NCBI RefSeq assembly: GCF_001632845.1
Contig: NZ_CP011994.1
Coordinates: 2,614,001-2,678,000 of the forward strand
DNA: 64,000 nucleotides
Reading direction: 5' to 3'
Source: Ectothiorhodospira sp. BSL-9
GTDB lineage: Bacteria > Pseudomonadota > Gammaproteobacteria > Ectothiorhodospirales > Ectothiorhodospiraceae
The notes beneath the pieces are model-generated. The model was given only the letters and a program-made list of their open reading frames with translations. It was not told the DNA's origin and did not search any database. The position numbers were made by a program, and so were the translations under genes. Within the stretch, counting starts at the first letter, position 1. The number at the start of each line of letters is the position of its first letter. Shown here one piece after another: positions 1 to 8,664 of the stretch.

Positions 1-372
1 AACAATTACCTCTCCCGCTTTCACTGGCGCCACGTGGACCTGATGGATGTGCTGGCCGGCTTTCAGATGCGCGCCAATGCGCCCCTGGACGAGATCGCCA
101 CCTTGCTGGGTTTTCCCGGCAAGATGGGAATGAACGGCGCCCACGTGTGGGATGCCTGGCTGGCCGGGGATATCCAGGGTATTCGCGACTACTGCGAGAC
201 GGATGTGCTCAACACCTACCTGGTCTTTCTGCGCTTTGAACACCTCAGAGGCCGCCTCAGCGATGAAGGCCTGGCCCGGGAAGAGGGGCGCGTGGCCGAA
301 TTGTTGCGGGCTTCAGAAGCCACCCACCTGCAGGCCTTCCACCAGGCCTGGCTCGGACACCCCCCGGAATGA
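1..372 (+). CDS. 3'-5' exonuclease, PolB-like (DEDD family), C-terminal part
   Basis: The reading frame is open from the first base, so the N-terminus lies outside the window; about 123 residues are visible. The sequence fits the predicted PolB-associated 3'-5' exonuclease family (DnaQ-like RNase H fold). It contains a HVDLMDVL segment, a GFPGKMG loop, and the Exo III motif YCETD (Tyr and Asp near visible residues 64 and 68), which supplies a metal-binding Asp. Such enzymes remove 3' nucleotides, probably in DNA repair or proofreading, but the exact role is not established. The stop overlaps the start of rlmD by four bases (ATGA), so the two are probably cotranscribed. Confidence 0.8.
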   Translation, partial: NNYLSRFHWRHVDLMDVLAGFQMRANAPLDEIATLLGFPGKMGMNGAHVWDAWLAGDIQGIRDYCETDVLNTYLVFLRFEHLRGRLSDEGLAREEGRVAELLRASEATHLQAFHQAWLGHPPE

Positions 373-1700
373 GTGCCAGAAAACGCAATAAATTGCCTGA
401 CGAGCCCGTTCAGGCCCATATCGATTCCATGACCCACGAAGGACGCGGTGTTGCCCGCCTGGACGGCAAGGCCGTCTTCGTGGACGGCGTATTGCCGGGC
501 GAGACGGTGACTTTCCGTTACACGCGCCGCAGTCGCCGTTACGACGAAGGGCGCGTCGACCAGGTGCTGGAGGCCTCCAGTGATCGGGTGGAACCCCGCT
601 GTCCCCATTTTGGGGTCTGTGGCGGCTGTGTGCTCCAGCACATGGATCCCTCAGCCCAGGTGCGGGCCAAGGAGCAGGCCATGCTGGAGAATCTCAAGCA
701 TCTTGGCAGCGTGAGCCCGGACCGGGTGCTTCCTGCCATCACCGGTCCCCGATGGGGTTATCGACGCAAGGCGCGCCTGGGCGTCAAGCATGTGCCCAAG
801 AAAGGCGGTGTGCTGGTGGGCTTTCGGGAGCGGGGCAGCCCCTATCTGGCCGAACTGGAGATTTGCCATGTGCTTCATCCGGCGGTGGGTGAGCGCATCA
901 TGGCCCTGCGGGCATTGCTCACCGCCATGCAGGCGCGGGAGCGGATACCACAGATCGAGGTTGGGGTGGGGGATGATGATGCGGTGGCCCTGGTGTTTCG
1001 CCACCTGGATCCGCTCACCGAGGGGGACCGGGAGCGTTTGAAGGCCTTCGGGCAGGACCATGAACTGCAGATCTGGCTGCAGCCCGGTGGCCCGGACAGC
1101 ATCAACCCCCTGTGGCCGGAGTCACCCGCGGATTTGTGTTTCACTCATCCGGAGGAGGGGCTGCGTATCCCGTTTTCCCCTGTGGATTTCATCCAGGTGA
1201 ATCGGGATGTGAACCATCGCATGGTGCCTCAGGCCATGGAGCTATTGCAGGTGGCACCGGAGCATGGGGTGCTGGACCTGTTCTGCGGGCTGGGTAACTT
1301 CACTCTGCCACTGGCCCGGCGGGCTGCCCGGGTGACCGGGGTGGAGGGGGATGCCGCCATGGTGGAACGGGCTCGGGAGAATGCAGTCAAAAATGGTGTT
1401 CATAACACCCGTTACTTTGCCGCGGATCTGAGTGCGGACCTTGCCGGGGCGACTTGGTTATCCGAGCCGGTGGACCGAGTCCTGCTGGACCCGCCCCGGC
1501 CCGGTGCCTGGGAGGTGCTGGGGCCGGTGGCAGCCCTGGCGCCGGAACGGATCGTCTATGTCTCGTGTAACCCGGCCACGCTGGCGCGAGACGCAGGTGA
1601 ACTGGTCCGCGAGCATGGTTATCGACTGGAAGCGGCGGGTGTCATGGACATGTTTCCGCATACGGCTCACGTGGAGTCCATGGCGGTATTCAGCCGCTGA
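369..1700 (+). CDS. rlmD: 23S rRNA (uracil(1939)-C(5))-methyltransferase RlmD
   Basis: A SAM-dependent RNA methyltransferase that makes 5-methyluridine at position 1939 (E. coli numbering) of 23S rRNA. The 443-residue length is typical. In order it shows an N-terminal TRAM RNA-binding domain (about residues 10-70), a 4Fe-4S cluster motif with Cys78, Cys84 and Cys87 plus a later Cys in LEICHV, and the Rossmann methyltransferase domain with DLFCGLGNF (SAM binding). DPPRPGA follows, and then the catalytic nucleophile in VSCNPATLARD near Cys400. It is translationally coupled to the upstream exonuclease. TrmA and RlmC are relatives, but the TRAM domain and cluster spacing favour RlmD. Confidence 0.93.
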   Translation: MSARKRNKLPDEPVQAHIDSMTHEGRGVARLDGKAVFVDGVLPGETVTFRYTRRSRRYDEGRVDQVLEASSDRVEPRCPHFGVCGGCVLQHMDPSAQVRAKEQAMLENLKHLGSVSPDRVLPAITGPRWGYRRKARLGVKHVPKKGGVLVGFRERGSPYLAELEICHVLHPAVGERIMALRALLTAMQARERIPQIEVGVGDDDAVALVFRHLDPLTEGDRERLKAFGQDHELQIWLQPGGPDSINPLWPESPADLCFTHPEEGLRIPFSPVDFIQVNRDVNHRMVPQAMELLQVAPEHGVLDLFCGLGNFTLPLARRAARVTGVEGDAAMVERARENAVKNGVHNTRYFAADLSADLAGATWLSEPVDRVLLDPPRPGAWEVLGPVAALAPERIVYVSCNPATLARDAGELVREHGYRLEAAGVMDMFPHTAHVESMAVFSR

Positions 1701-1714
1701 TAGCGAGGCAGATC

Positions 1715-1843
1715 ATGATTGATACCACCACCCTGGTCCTGGCCAAGGGCCTGTTGACGGCCGCCATCCTGCTGGGAGGCTGCGCCTGGCAGCTCTGGTC
1801 GGTGAAGCGGGCGTTGAGGGAGCGGAGGGAGAAGAGGGGCTAG
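1715..1843 (+). CDS. Small single-span membrane protein, 42 residues, unknown function
   Basis: A short frame starts with ATG 15 bases after the rlmD stop and ends in TAG. It encodes 42 residues: a short polar start (MIDTTTLVLAK), a hydrophobic stretch of about 18 residues (GLLTAAILLGGCAWQLW), and a very basic tail (KRALRERREKRG). This is the layout of a single-pass membrane protein with a cytoplasmic C-terminus by the positive-inside rule. A GAGGCAG sequence just upstream could serve as a ribosome binding site. It would share the rlmD transcript. I do not recognise the family. It could be a chance frame, but its position, start signal and composition argue for a real gene. Confidence 0.45.
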   Translation: MIDTTTLVLAKGLLTAAILLGGCAWQLWSVKRALRERREKRG

Positions 1844-1884
1844 CGCCCTTCTCCCCTCCGGGGAGAAGGGCTGGGGATGAGGGG
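1844..1884. repeat. Interspersed palindromic intergenic repeat, copy 1
   Basis: The element begins directly after the 42-residue frame. It contains a perfect 12-bp stem (1845-1856 with 1860-1871) around a 3-base loop, followed by a G-rich tail. A closely similar element lies at 38417-38456, also behind a plus-strand gene. It sits between convergent genes (rlmD side and dapD), where the hairpin could end transcription from either side, though no T-run follows. It resembles the CCCTCTCC/GGAGAGGG class of intergenic repeats seen in many proteobacteria. Confidence 0.7.
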
Positions 1885-1902
1885 ACGGGAAAGACCCCGA
1901 AC

Positions 1903-2724
1903 TCAGATGTCCCTCAACAGTTCATTGATGCCCACCTTCGAGCGGGTCTTCTCGTCCACCTTCTTGACGATCACCGCGCAGTACAGGCTGTACTTGCCAT
2001 CCTTGGAGGGCAGGTTGCCGGACACCACCACGGAACCGGCCGGGACGCGGCCATAGCTGATTTCGTCCTTCTCCCGGTCGTAAATGCGGGTGCTCTGGCC
2101 CAGGTAAACCCCCATGGAGATCACCGAGCCTTCTTCCACGATCACGCCTTCCACCACCTCGGAGCGGGCGCCGATGAAGCAGTTGTCCTCGATGATGGTG
2201 GGGGAGGCCTGCAGGGGTTCCAGCACGCCACCGATGCCCACGCCGCCGGACAGGTGCACGTTCTTGCCGATCTGCGCACAGGAGCCCACCGTGGCCCAGG
2301 TGTCCACCATGCTGCCTGTGTCCACATAGGCGCCGATGTTCACATAGGAGGGCATCAACACCACGCCCGGGGCGATATAGGACCCCCGGCGGGCAGTGGC
2401 CGGCGGCACCACCCGCACGCCACCCTCACGAAATTCCCGTGAGTTTACGTCGCCCCACTTGGAATCCACCTTGTCGTAGTAGTTGGTGAACCCCCCCTTG
2501 ATGAACTGGTTGTCATTGATGCGGAAGGACAGCAGCACAGCCTTCTTGAGCCATTCATTGACGACCCATTCCCCATCACGCTTTTCCGCCACCCGGGCCG
2601 TGCCCCGGTCGAGCATGTCGACGGCCTCCATCACCGCGTCCCGCAGGCGGGTCTCGGCATTGCGGGGATTGATCTCCGCGCGTCGCTCAAAGGCGTCTTC
2701 GATCAGGGTCTGAATATCACTCAT
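1903..2724 (-). CDS. dapD: 2,3,4,5-tetrahydropyridine-2,6-dicarboxylate N-succinyltransferase
   Basis: Catalyses succinyl transfer from succinyl-CoA to tetrahydrodipicolinate, the first step of the succinylase branch of lysine and meso-diaminopimelate synthesis, in the cytoplasm. The 273-residue length matches the family (E. coli 274). An N-terminal helical domain precedes a left-handed beta-helix of hexapeptide repeats, seen in stretches such as [16 protein letters not shown] and [21 protein letters not shown], and the end is [11 protein letters not shown]. It lies downstream of dapC in the same orientation, so the two enzymes that make and use succinyl-amino-ketopimelate are neighbours. Confidence 0.96.
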   Translation of the reverse strand: MSDIQTLIEDAFERRAEINPRNAETRLRDAVMEAVDMLDRGTARVAEKRDGEWVVNEWLKKAVLLSFRINDNQFIKGGFTNYYDKVDSKWGDVNSREFREGGVRVVPPATARRGSYIAPGVVLMPSYVNIGAYVDTGSMVDTWATVGSCAQIGKNVHLSGGVGIGGVLEPLQASPTIIEDNCFIGARSEVVEGVIVEEGSVISMGVYLGQSTRIYDREKDEISYGRVPAGSVVVSGNLPSKDGKYSLYCAVIVKKVDEKTRSKVGINELLRDI

Positions 2725-2788
2725 GGGATGTTCCTCTGGTGGTCAAGCCGGTTGGTTTGCGGATTCTAAGGGGTGAAGGTTCCCGGTG

Positions 2789-4003
2789 TCATTGCGCCCG
2801 GTACGGGGCTGACTCCAGGTGACGGCGAATGCGTTGGGCGGCGTCGATGCAATCGTCCAGCGGCGCCACCAGGGCCATGCGGACCCGCCCCTGGCCGGGG
2901 TTGCCCGCCGCAGTGGCGCGGGAGAGGTAACTGCCGGGCAGTACGGTGATATGTTCCTGGGCAAACAGTTCCCGCGCGAAGGTTTCATCATCCCCGGGTG
3001 TGCGCGCCCACAGATAGAACCCCGCGTCGGGACGCTGTACATCCATGACGCCATCCAGAATCTCCAGAACCGCGTCGAACTTGCGGGTGTACAGCGCCCT
3101 GTTGTCCTGCACGTGGGACTCGTCATTCCATGCGGCGATGCTGGCGGCCTGGGCCGGCGGTGCCATGGCGCAGCCATGGTAGGTGCGGTACTGGTGGAAG
3201 CGCTCCAGGATTCGGGCATCCCCGGCCACAAAGCCTGATCTCAGGCCCGGCAGGTTGGAGCGCTTGGACAGGCTATGGAAGACCACCACCCGCTCAAAAT
3301 TCGGGTCACCGGCCCGGGCTGCGGCGCCCAGCATCCCCGGTGGCGGAGTGGCGTCGGTGAAATGGATCTCTGAATAGCACTCGTCGGCGGCGATGACGAA
3401 GTCATGGGCGTGGGCCAGGGCCAGCAGTCGCTGCATGAAGGCCTCGTCCATGACGGCGCCGCTCGGATTACCGGGATTGCAGAGGTAGAGCAGTTGGCAG
3501 TCCCGCCATTGATCCTCGGAGATGGCCTCAAGATCAGGTAGGAACCCCTTGTCTGCGCTCAGGTTCATGAACAGCGGCCGGGCCCCGGCCAGCAGGGCAG
3601 CCCCTTCGTAGATCTGATAGAAGGGATTGGGCATCAGCACCAGGGGGTTGTTCCGGGTGCGATCCACCACGCATTGGGCCAGGGCGAACAGGGCCTCCCG
3701 GGTGCCGTTCACCGGCAGTACCTGGCGCTCGGGGTCCAGGCTGTCCGTGGGCAACTGGAAGCGTTGCCTGGCCCAGTGGCTGATGGCCTGACGCAGTTCC
3801 GGCCCGCCACGGGTCATAGGGTAGCGGGCCAGGCCTGCCAGGTTGGTCTGCAATGCCTCCAGGGCGACCCCGGGGGCCGGGTGGGCCGGCTCACCGATGG
3901 AGAGCGGGATATGGCTCAGATGCGCGGGAGGGGTGATGCCCTGCTTGAGGGCTGCAAGCTTCTGAAAGGGATAGGGCTGCAGGCGATCCAGGTCGGGATT
4001 CAT
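2789..4003 (-). CDS. dapC: Succinyldiaminopimelate transaminase (DapC)
   Basis: A fold-type I PLP aminotransferase that converts N-succinyl-2-amino-6-ketopimelate to N-succinyl-LL-diaminopimelate with glutamate as donor. I chose the ATG giving MNPDLDRLQPYPFQKL, the usual DapC N-terminus, for 404 residues. A GTG 45 bases upstream (4048) is less likely because a TATACT -10-like box (4030-4035) lies inside that extension. Visible features are LCNPGNPSGAV (cofactor binding) and SLSKRSNLPGLRSG, whose Lys should form the Schiff base with PLP. It is followed by dapD and preceded by glnD, all on the minus strand. Confidence 0.9.
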   Translation of the reverse strand: MNPDLDRLQPYPFQKLAALKQGITPPAHLSHIPLSIGEPAHPAPGVALEALQTNLAGLARYPMTRGGPELRQAISHWARQRFQLPTDSLDPERQVLPVNGTREALFALAQCVVDRTRNNPLVLMPNPFYQIYEGAALLAGARPLFMNLSADKGFLPDLEAISEDQWRDCQLLYLCNPGNPSGAVMDEAFMQRLLALAHAHDFVIAADECYSEIHFTDATPPPGMLGAAARAGDPNFERVVVFHSLSKRSNLPGLRSGFVAGDARILERFHQYRTYHGCAMAPPAQAASIAAWNDESHVQDNRALYTRKFDAVLEILDGVMDVQRPDAGFYLWARTPGDDETFARELFAQEHITVLPGSYLSRATAAGNPGQGRVRMALVAPLDDCIDAAQRIRRHLESAPYRAQ

Positions 4004-4107
4004 GTCTTGGGGGAGCGAAAGGGCGCCATAGTATACGGTAGAAGGCACCAGGATGAGGAGCCGGCCCCGTTGTCACGGGACCGCCCCCGGGCAGTGAATG
4101 GATGCGT

Positions 4108-6816
4108 CTATACCTCCAATTCCCTGGGAGGGGGGTCCGTCACTCCGATCTCCAGTGCCTCTCTCAGGCGCGAGGCAATCAGCGCCTGGCGTTCGGGGTC
4201 ACTGATGGGGGTGTCGTCCAGATTGGAGATGTAGAAGACGTCATCGGCCTGTTCGCCGGCAGTGGCGATCTTGGCGTTGTGCACTTTCACCTGACAGTCG
4301 GTGAGGATGATGCCGATGCGCGAAAGCAGTCCAGGTCGGTCGGCCGTGCTGATCTTCAGCACGGTGCGTAGATAATGCGTGTGCGGCGCAAAACTCACCT
4401 CGGTGGGCACGTCGAAATGCTTGAGTTGGCGAGGGGTGGAGCGGCGCACCATGTTCGGGCGTCGGTCAGGCTCCTTCAGGCGCTCCTTGAGCAGTCGGCC
4501 GATCTCCTGAACCCTGAAGGGGTTGTCGATGGGCTGGCCGGTATCCTCCAGGACAAGGAAGGTATCCAGGGTGCGGTGGCTGCTGGTGGTGATGATGCGG
4601 GCATCCACGATGTCCAGGCCCAGCTGGGTCAGAGCCGTGCTGGTCAGGGCGAACAGGTGGGGGTGGTCTTCCGTGTAGAGGAATATCTCGGTACTGCCCC
4701 GCGCCGTTTCCTGGCGCACCTGGACCAGTGGCAGGTCCTCTTCGTCCACCTCGTGGATGGCCCGCGTGTGCCAGGCGATCTCATCAGCGGAGTGACGCAG
4801 GAAATAGTCCACATCAAAGTCGTTCCAGATGGTGAAGCAATGTTCCTCGTCCACGCCCCGGGACTTGAGCAGCTCCAGGGCATGGGTTTGCACCTCGCCC
4901 ACCAGTTCATCCTGATCCGGCGGATTGTCCAGCCCGCGGCGCAGCATGCGCTGGGTGGAGGCATACAGGTTGCCAAGCAGGGAGTTCTTCCAGGAGTTCC
5001 ACAACTTGGGGTTGGTTCCCCGGATATCCGCCACGGTGAGCAGATACAGATAGTTCAGGCGCATGGTGTTGCCCACCTGGGAGGCAAATTCCATGATGAC
5101 GTCCGGATCCGAAATGTCCCGGCGCTGGGCGGTGAGGGACATGAGCAGGTGGGCGCGAACCAGCCAGCCCACCAGATTGGCGTCGTACAGGGCCAGCCCA
5201 TGACGCAGGCAGAACTCCCGGGCCTCCTCGGCCCCCAGTTCGGAATGGTCACCACCGCGTCCCTTGGCAATGTCGTGGAACAGGCCGGCCAGGTACAGCA
5301 ATTCCGGCTTGGGTATGCGCCGGAAGAGGCGTGAGCACTCGGGCAGTTCTTCATCATGCTCGCTGCTGGCAAAGCGCCGCAGGTTGCGGATGACGGCCAG
5401 GGTGTGTTCATCCACCGTGAAGACATGGAACAGGTCGTACTGCATGCGTCCCACGATCAGGGCAAAGGCGGGCAGATAGGCAGCCAGCACCCCATAGCGG
5501 TTCATGCGACGCAACTGGTCCGTCACGCCGTGGGGTTGGCGCAGGATCTCCATGAACAGGCTGCGGCAGGCCAGGTCCTGGCGGAAATTGTCGTCGATCA
5601 GGCCCCGGTGGGAGCGGATCTCGCGGATGGTGGAGGCGCGGATGCCCTTGAGGTCCGGGTGCTGCTGGAGCAACAGGAACACTTCCAGGAGGGCAGGGGG
5701 GTACTGGCGGAACACCCTTGGGTGGGTGATCTCCAGGAATCCGCGCCGGGCCTGGAAACGCCGGTTGATGGGCACGATGTCGTCATCGGTTTCGTCCAGC
5801 AGGATGGCCTCGCTGAAGTGCTGCAAGAGCATCTCATTGAGCCGTTCCAGTTCCATCACGGTGCGAAAGTACTGCTGCATGAACTGCTCCACCGCCAGAT
5901 TGTGGTCGTGGTCGCTGAAGCCCAGCAGATTGGCCAGACGGCGCTGATAGTCAAACAGCAGGCGATCTTCCTTGCGGCCGCTGAGCATGTGCAGTGCAAA
6001 GCGCACGCGCCACAGGAAGGCCTGCCCATCCATCAGATCGTGGTATTCGGCCTGGGTGAGAAAGCCATGAGCCACCAGTTCCGCCAGGGCGCTGGAGCCG
6101 AAGTGGCGTTGAGTGACCCAGCCGATCATCTGGATGTCGCGCAGGCCTCCCGGGCTCTCCTTGAGATTGGGTTCCAGGCGATAGGCGGTTTCGCCGAAGC
6201 GCTGATGGCGGGCCTCCTGTTCGTCCAGCTTGGCGCAGAAAAAGGCCCGACTATTCCACATGCGCTCCGGGCTGATGCGTGACTCCAGTTCGGAAAACAG
6301 TGACTCAGGGCCTGTCAGGGGACGGGATTCGAGCAGGTTGGTGGCCACGGTGATATCGGCGGCAGCTTCGCGGCTGCAGTCCTCCAGGTTGCGAACGCTG
6401 TGCCCCAGCTCCAGACCGATGTCCCAGAGGAAGGTCACGAATGCGCCCAGGCGTTCCTCGGTACCCGGGGAAATCCCGTTCTGGAACAGGATCAGGATGT
6501 CCACGTCCGATCCCGGATGCAGGTCGCCCCGCCCATAGCCCCCTACTGCGGCCAGTCCCAGCGTCTCCTCCTGATCCAGGGCCATGCCCGCCCAGGCGGT
6601 GATCAGCAGGCGATCCATCGTGGCAGCGCGGGCCTGCACCAGGTCGGTGACATCGCAGCCCTCGGCAAAGGCCGTTTCCAGCGTCAGGCGCACATGGTTG
6701 AGGGCATCCACATAGGTCTGCCTATCCGGGGGGGAGTGAGCACGCAGGCGCTGCTCCAGCGACTCCCAGTCCAGGCGCTGTTGAATGGATTCCGGCAAGG
6801 GCCTCAATGCGGACAT
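4108..6816 (-). CDS. glnD: Bifunctional [protein-PII] uridylyltransferase/uridylyl-removing enzyme
   Basis: The glutamine sensor of the nitrogen regulatory cascade. It uridylylates PII (GlnB/GlnK) when glutamine is low and removes UMP when it is high. The 902-residue length is typical. The nucleotidyltransferase motif GGYGRGDLHPGSDVD lies at about residues 92-106. The HD hydrolase motif FHDIAKGRGGDHS is near residue 515, and two C-terminal ACT domains (EIFLYTEDHPHLFALTS and VLKISTADRPGLLSRIG) bind glutamine. Ten bases separate it from map, so map-glnD are probably cotranscribed. In a diazotroph (see nifF) this enzyme also feeds the control of nitrogen fixation. Confidence 0.97.
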   Translation of the reverse strand: MSALRPLPESIQQRLDWESLEQRLRAHSPPDRQTYVDALNHVRLTLETAFAEGCDVTDLVQARAATMDRLLITAWAGMALDQEETLGLAAVGGYGRGDLHPGSDVDILILFQNGISPGTEERLGAFVTFLWDIGLELGHSVRNLEDCSREAAADITVATNLLESRPLTGPESLFSELESRISPERMWNSRAFFCAKLDEQEARHQRFGETAYRLEPNLKESPGGLRDIQMIGWVTQRHFGSSALAELVAHGFLTQAEYHDLMDGQAFLWRVRFALHMLSGRKEDRLLFDYQRRLANLLGFSDHDHNLAVEQFMQQYFRTVMELERLNEMLLQHFSEAILLDETDDDIVPINRRFQARRGFLEITHPRVFRQYPPALLEVFLLLQQHPDLKGIRASTIREIRSHRGLIDDNFRQDLACRSLFMEILRQPHGVTDQLRRMNRYGVLAAYLPAFALIVGRMQYDLFHVFTVDEHTLAVIRNLRRFASSEHDEELPECSRLFRRIPKPELLYLAGLFHDIAKGRGGDHSELGAEEAREFCLRHGLALYDANLVGWLVRAHLLMSLTAQRRDISDPDVIMEFASQVGNTMRLNYLYLLTVADIRGTNPKLWNSWKNSLLGNLYASTQRMLRRGLDNPPDQDELVGEVQTHALELLKSRGVDEEHCFTIWNDFDVDYFLRHSADEIAWHTRAIHEVDEEDLPLVQVRQETARGSTEIFLYTEDHPHLFALTSTALTQLGLDIVDARIITTSSHRTLDTFLVLEDTGQPIDNPFRVQEIGRLLKERLKEPDRRPNMVRRSTPRQLKHFDVPTEVSFAPHTHYLRTVLKISTADRPGLLSRIGIILTDCQVKVHNAKIATAGEQADDVFYISNLDDTPISDPERQALIASRLREALEIGVTDPPPRELEV

Positions 6817-6826
6817 GGGACTGCCC

Positions 6827-7597
6827 TCAGCTGGTGCGCTCGTCCTTGCGCAGGGTCAGGATCTCGTGGCCGTCTTCGGTCACCAGGATGGTGTGCTCCC
6901 ACTGGGCCGACAGGCTGTGGTCCTTGGTGACCACCGTCCAGCCGTCGGCCAGCAGACGGGTGTGACGCTTGCCGATATTCACCATAGGTTCGATGGTGAA
7001 GGTCATGCCCGGTTGCAGCTCCATGCCTTCGCCGGGTGTGCCGAAATGCAGCACCTGGGGGTCTTCATGGAACTCCCGGCCGATGCCATGACCGCAGTAC
7101 TCACGCACCACGCTGCACCGCTCGGCCTCGGCGTAGGTCTGCACGGCATGGCCAATGTCACCCAGGCGGGCACCGGGGCGCACCATCCGGATGCCCCGCC
7201 ACAGGGCCTCATGGGCGATGTCCACCACGCGCTGCGCCTTCACCGAAGGCTTGCCGATGATGAACATGCGACTGGTATCCCCGTGGTAGCCGTCATGGAT
7301 CACGGTGATGTCGATGTTCAGGATGTCGCCGTCCTTGAGGCGGCGATCCCCAGGGATGCCGTGGCAAACCTGGTGGTTCAGCGAGGTGCAGATGGAACGG
7401 GGGAAGCCCCGGTAATTCAGCGGCGCTGGCGTCGCCTTCTGTACGTTGACAATGTGCTGGTGACAGAGTTCGTCCAGTTCGGCGGTGCTGATCCCGGCCT
7501 GCACATGGGGCGCGATCATCTCCAGGACTTCGGCGGCCATGCGGCCGGCGACGCGCATTTTTTCGATCTCTTCCGGGGTCTTGATGGATACGGGCAT
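6827..7597 (-). CDS. map: Methionine aminopeptidase, type I
   Basis: Removes the initiator Met from nascent proteins when the second residue is small. The 256-residue length is that of type Ia enzymes. The metal ligands of the pita-bread fold can be followed: the two Asp in DITVIHDGYHGDTSRMF, the His in GHGIGREFHEDP, and the downstream Glu in FTIEPMVN and WEHTILVTEDG. The gene is divergent from rpsB and heads the map-glnD transcript. The adjacent divergent layout of map and rpsB is common in gammaproteobacteria. Confidence 0.97.
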   Translation of the reverse strand: MPVSIKTPEEIEKMRVAGRMAAEVLEMIAPHVQAGISTAELDELCHQHIVNVQKATPAPLNYRGFPRSICTSLNHQVCHGIPGDRRLKDGDILNIDITVIHDGYHGDTSRMFIIGKPSVKAQRVVDIAHEALWRGIRMVRPGARLGDIGHAVQTYAEAERCSVVREYCGHGIGREFHEDPQVLHFGTPGEGMELQPGMTFTIEPMVNIGKRHTRLLADGWTVVTKDHSLSAQWEHTILVTEDGHEILTLRKDERTS

Positions 7598-7635
7598 CAG
7601 GTGGGGTCCACGGCGGGTTGGGACGCGCTATGCGT

Positions 7636-7664
7636 TTGTTGTGAAAGACCGTTTATGGTATAAA
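7636..7664 (+). promoter_or_regulatory. Probable sigma-70 promoter of rpsB-tsf
   Basis: TTGTTG (7636-7641) and TATAAA (7659-7664) are separated by exactly 17 bases. A G+C-rich discriminator (GCGCCCGCGC) follows, as is usual for stringently controlled ribosomal promoters. Transcription would start near 7671, giving a leader of about 130 bases before rpsB. The -35 match is weak (TTG only). Confidence 0.6.
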
Positions 7665-7734
7665 GCGCCCGCGCTCCATGCAAACCAGACCGCCGGGAGC
7701 GTCCACTCTATCGAATCCACACATACGCCGTCAC

Positions 7735-7767
7735 GCATGGCTGGGTGCCCTTAGCGGGTTGCCATGC
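7735..7767 (+). promoter_or_regulatory. Leader hairpin upstream of rpsB, possible S2 autoregulatory element
   Basis: A perfect 7-bp stem, GCATGGC (7735-7741) with GCCATGC (7761-7767), encloses a 19-base loop 36 bases before the rpsB start. In E. coli and relatives S2 represses its own operon by binding the rpsB leader. The position fits such an element, but I could not match the conserved RNA motif base by base. Confidence 0.4.
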
Positions 7768-7803
7768 GGGGCGTATGGAGGCTCAACCCTCAGGAGAATC
7801 ATC

Positions 7804-8592
7804 ATGCCTAACGTCACCATGCGTCAGATGCTCGAAGCGGGCGTCCATTTCGGACACCAGACCCGTTACTGGAACCCGAAGATGGATCAGTACATCTTCG
7901 GCCACCGCAACAAGATTCACATCATCAACCTCGAGAAGACGGTTCCGTGCTTCAACGATGCGATGAACTACCTGGGCAAGATGGCCGCCAACGGTGGCAA
8001 CATCATGTTCGTGGGGACCAAGCGTTCCGCTCGTGATCTGGTGGCCGAGCACGCCAGACGCTGCAAGATGCCCTTTGTGAACCACCGCTGGCTGGGCGGC
8101 ATGCTCACCAACTTCAAGACCGTGCGCGAGTCCATTCGCCGCCTCAAGGATCTGGAGGCGATGCAGGAAGACGGTAGCCTGCGGGTGCTGAACAAGAAGG
8201 AAGCCCTGATGCGTACCCGCGAGATGGAGAAGCTCGACCGCAGTCTGGGCGGCATCAAGGACATGCCCGGCCTGCCCGACGCCCTGTTCGTGATCGACGT
8301 GGGCTATGAGCGCATCGCCATCAGCGAAGCCCGCAAGCTGGGCATTCCCGTCGTGGCCGTGGTGGACAGCAACAACTCCCCCGATGGCGTCGACTACGTG
8401 ATCCCTGGCAACGATGACGCCATGCGCGCCATCCAGCTGTATGTCAGCGCCGCTGCCGATGCCATCAACGATGCCCGGAGCGTGGCCCGTGCCGGCGCCG
8501 GCGACGAGTTCGTCGAGGTGAAGGACGAAGCCCCCGCCCCGGCGGCCCAACCCGCGGAAGCCCCCGAAGCCGGACAGGCTGAGGCCAGGTAA
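7804..8592 (+). CDS. rpsB: 30S ribosomal protein S2
   Basis: A structural protein of the small ribosomal subunit, 262 residues from the ATG that gives [19 protein letters not shown]. An in-frame extension upstream is rejected because it lacks family similarity and because AGGAG (7791-7795) sits correctly before this ATG. Typical S2 stretches are [29 protein letters not shown] and [23 protein letters not shown]. The C-terminus is an Ala/Pro/Glu-rich tail. It is followed by tsf, as in most bacteria. Confidence 0.97.
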   Translation: MPNVTMRQMLEAGVHFGHQTRYWNPKMDQYIFGHRNKIHIINLEKTVPCFNDAMNYLGKMAANGGNIMFVGTKRSARDLVAEHARRCKMPFVNHRWLGGMLTNFKTVRESIRRLKDLEAMQEDGSLRVLNKKEALMRTREMEKLDRSLGGIKDMPGLPDALFVIDVGYERIAISEARKLGIPVVAVVDSNNSPDGVDYVIPGNDDAMRAIQLYVSAAADAINDARSVARAGAGDEFVEVKDEAPAPAAQPAEAPEAGQAEAR

Positions 8593-8605
8593 CTCTTTCC
8601 AGGCT

Positions 8606-8632
8606 CCGCCGACGCCCGAATGGCATCGGCGG
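8606..8632 (+). promoter_or_regulatory. Hairpin in the rpsB-tsf intergenic space
   Basis: CCGCCGA (8606-8612) pairs perfectly with TCGGCGG (8626-8632). There is no T-run after it, so it is more likely a processing site or partial attenuator adjusting S2 and EF-Ts levels than a full terminator. Confidence 0.4.
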
Positions 8633-8664
8633 GGCGCTGCAAACGAATCTTCAGGAGTATCCCC

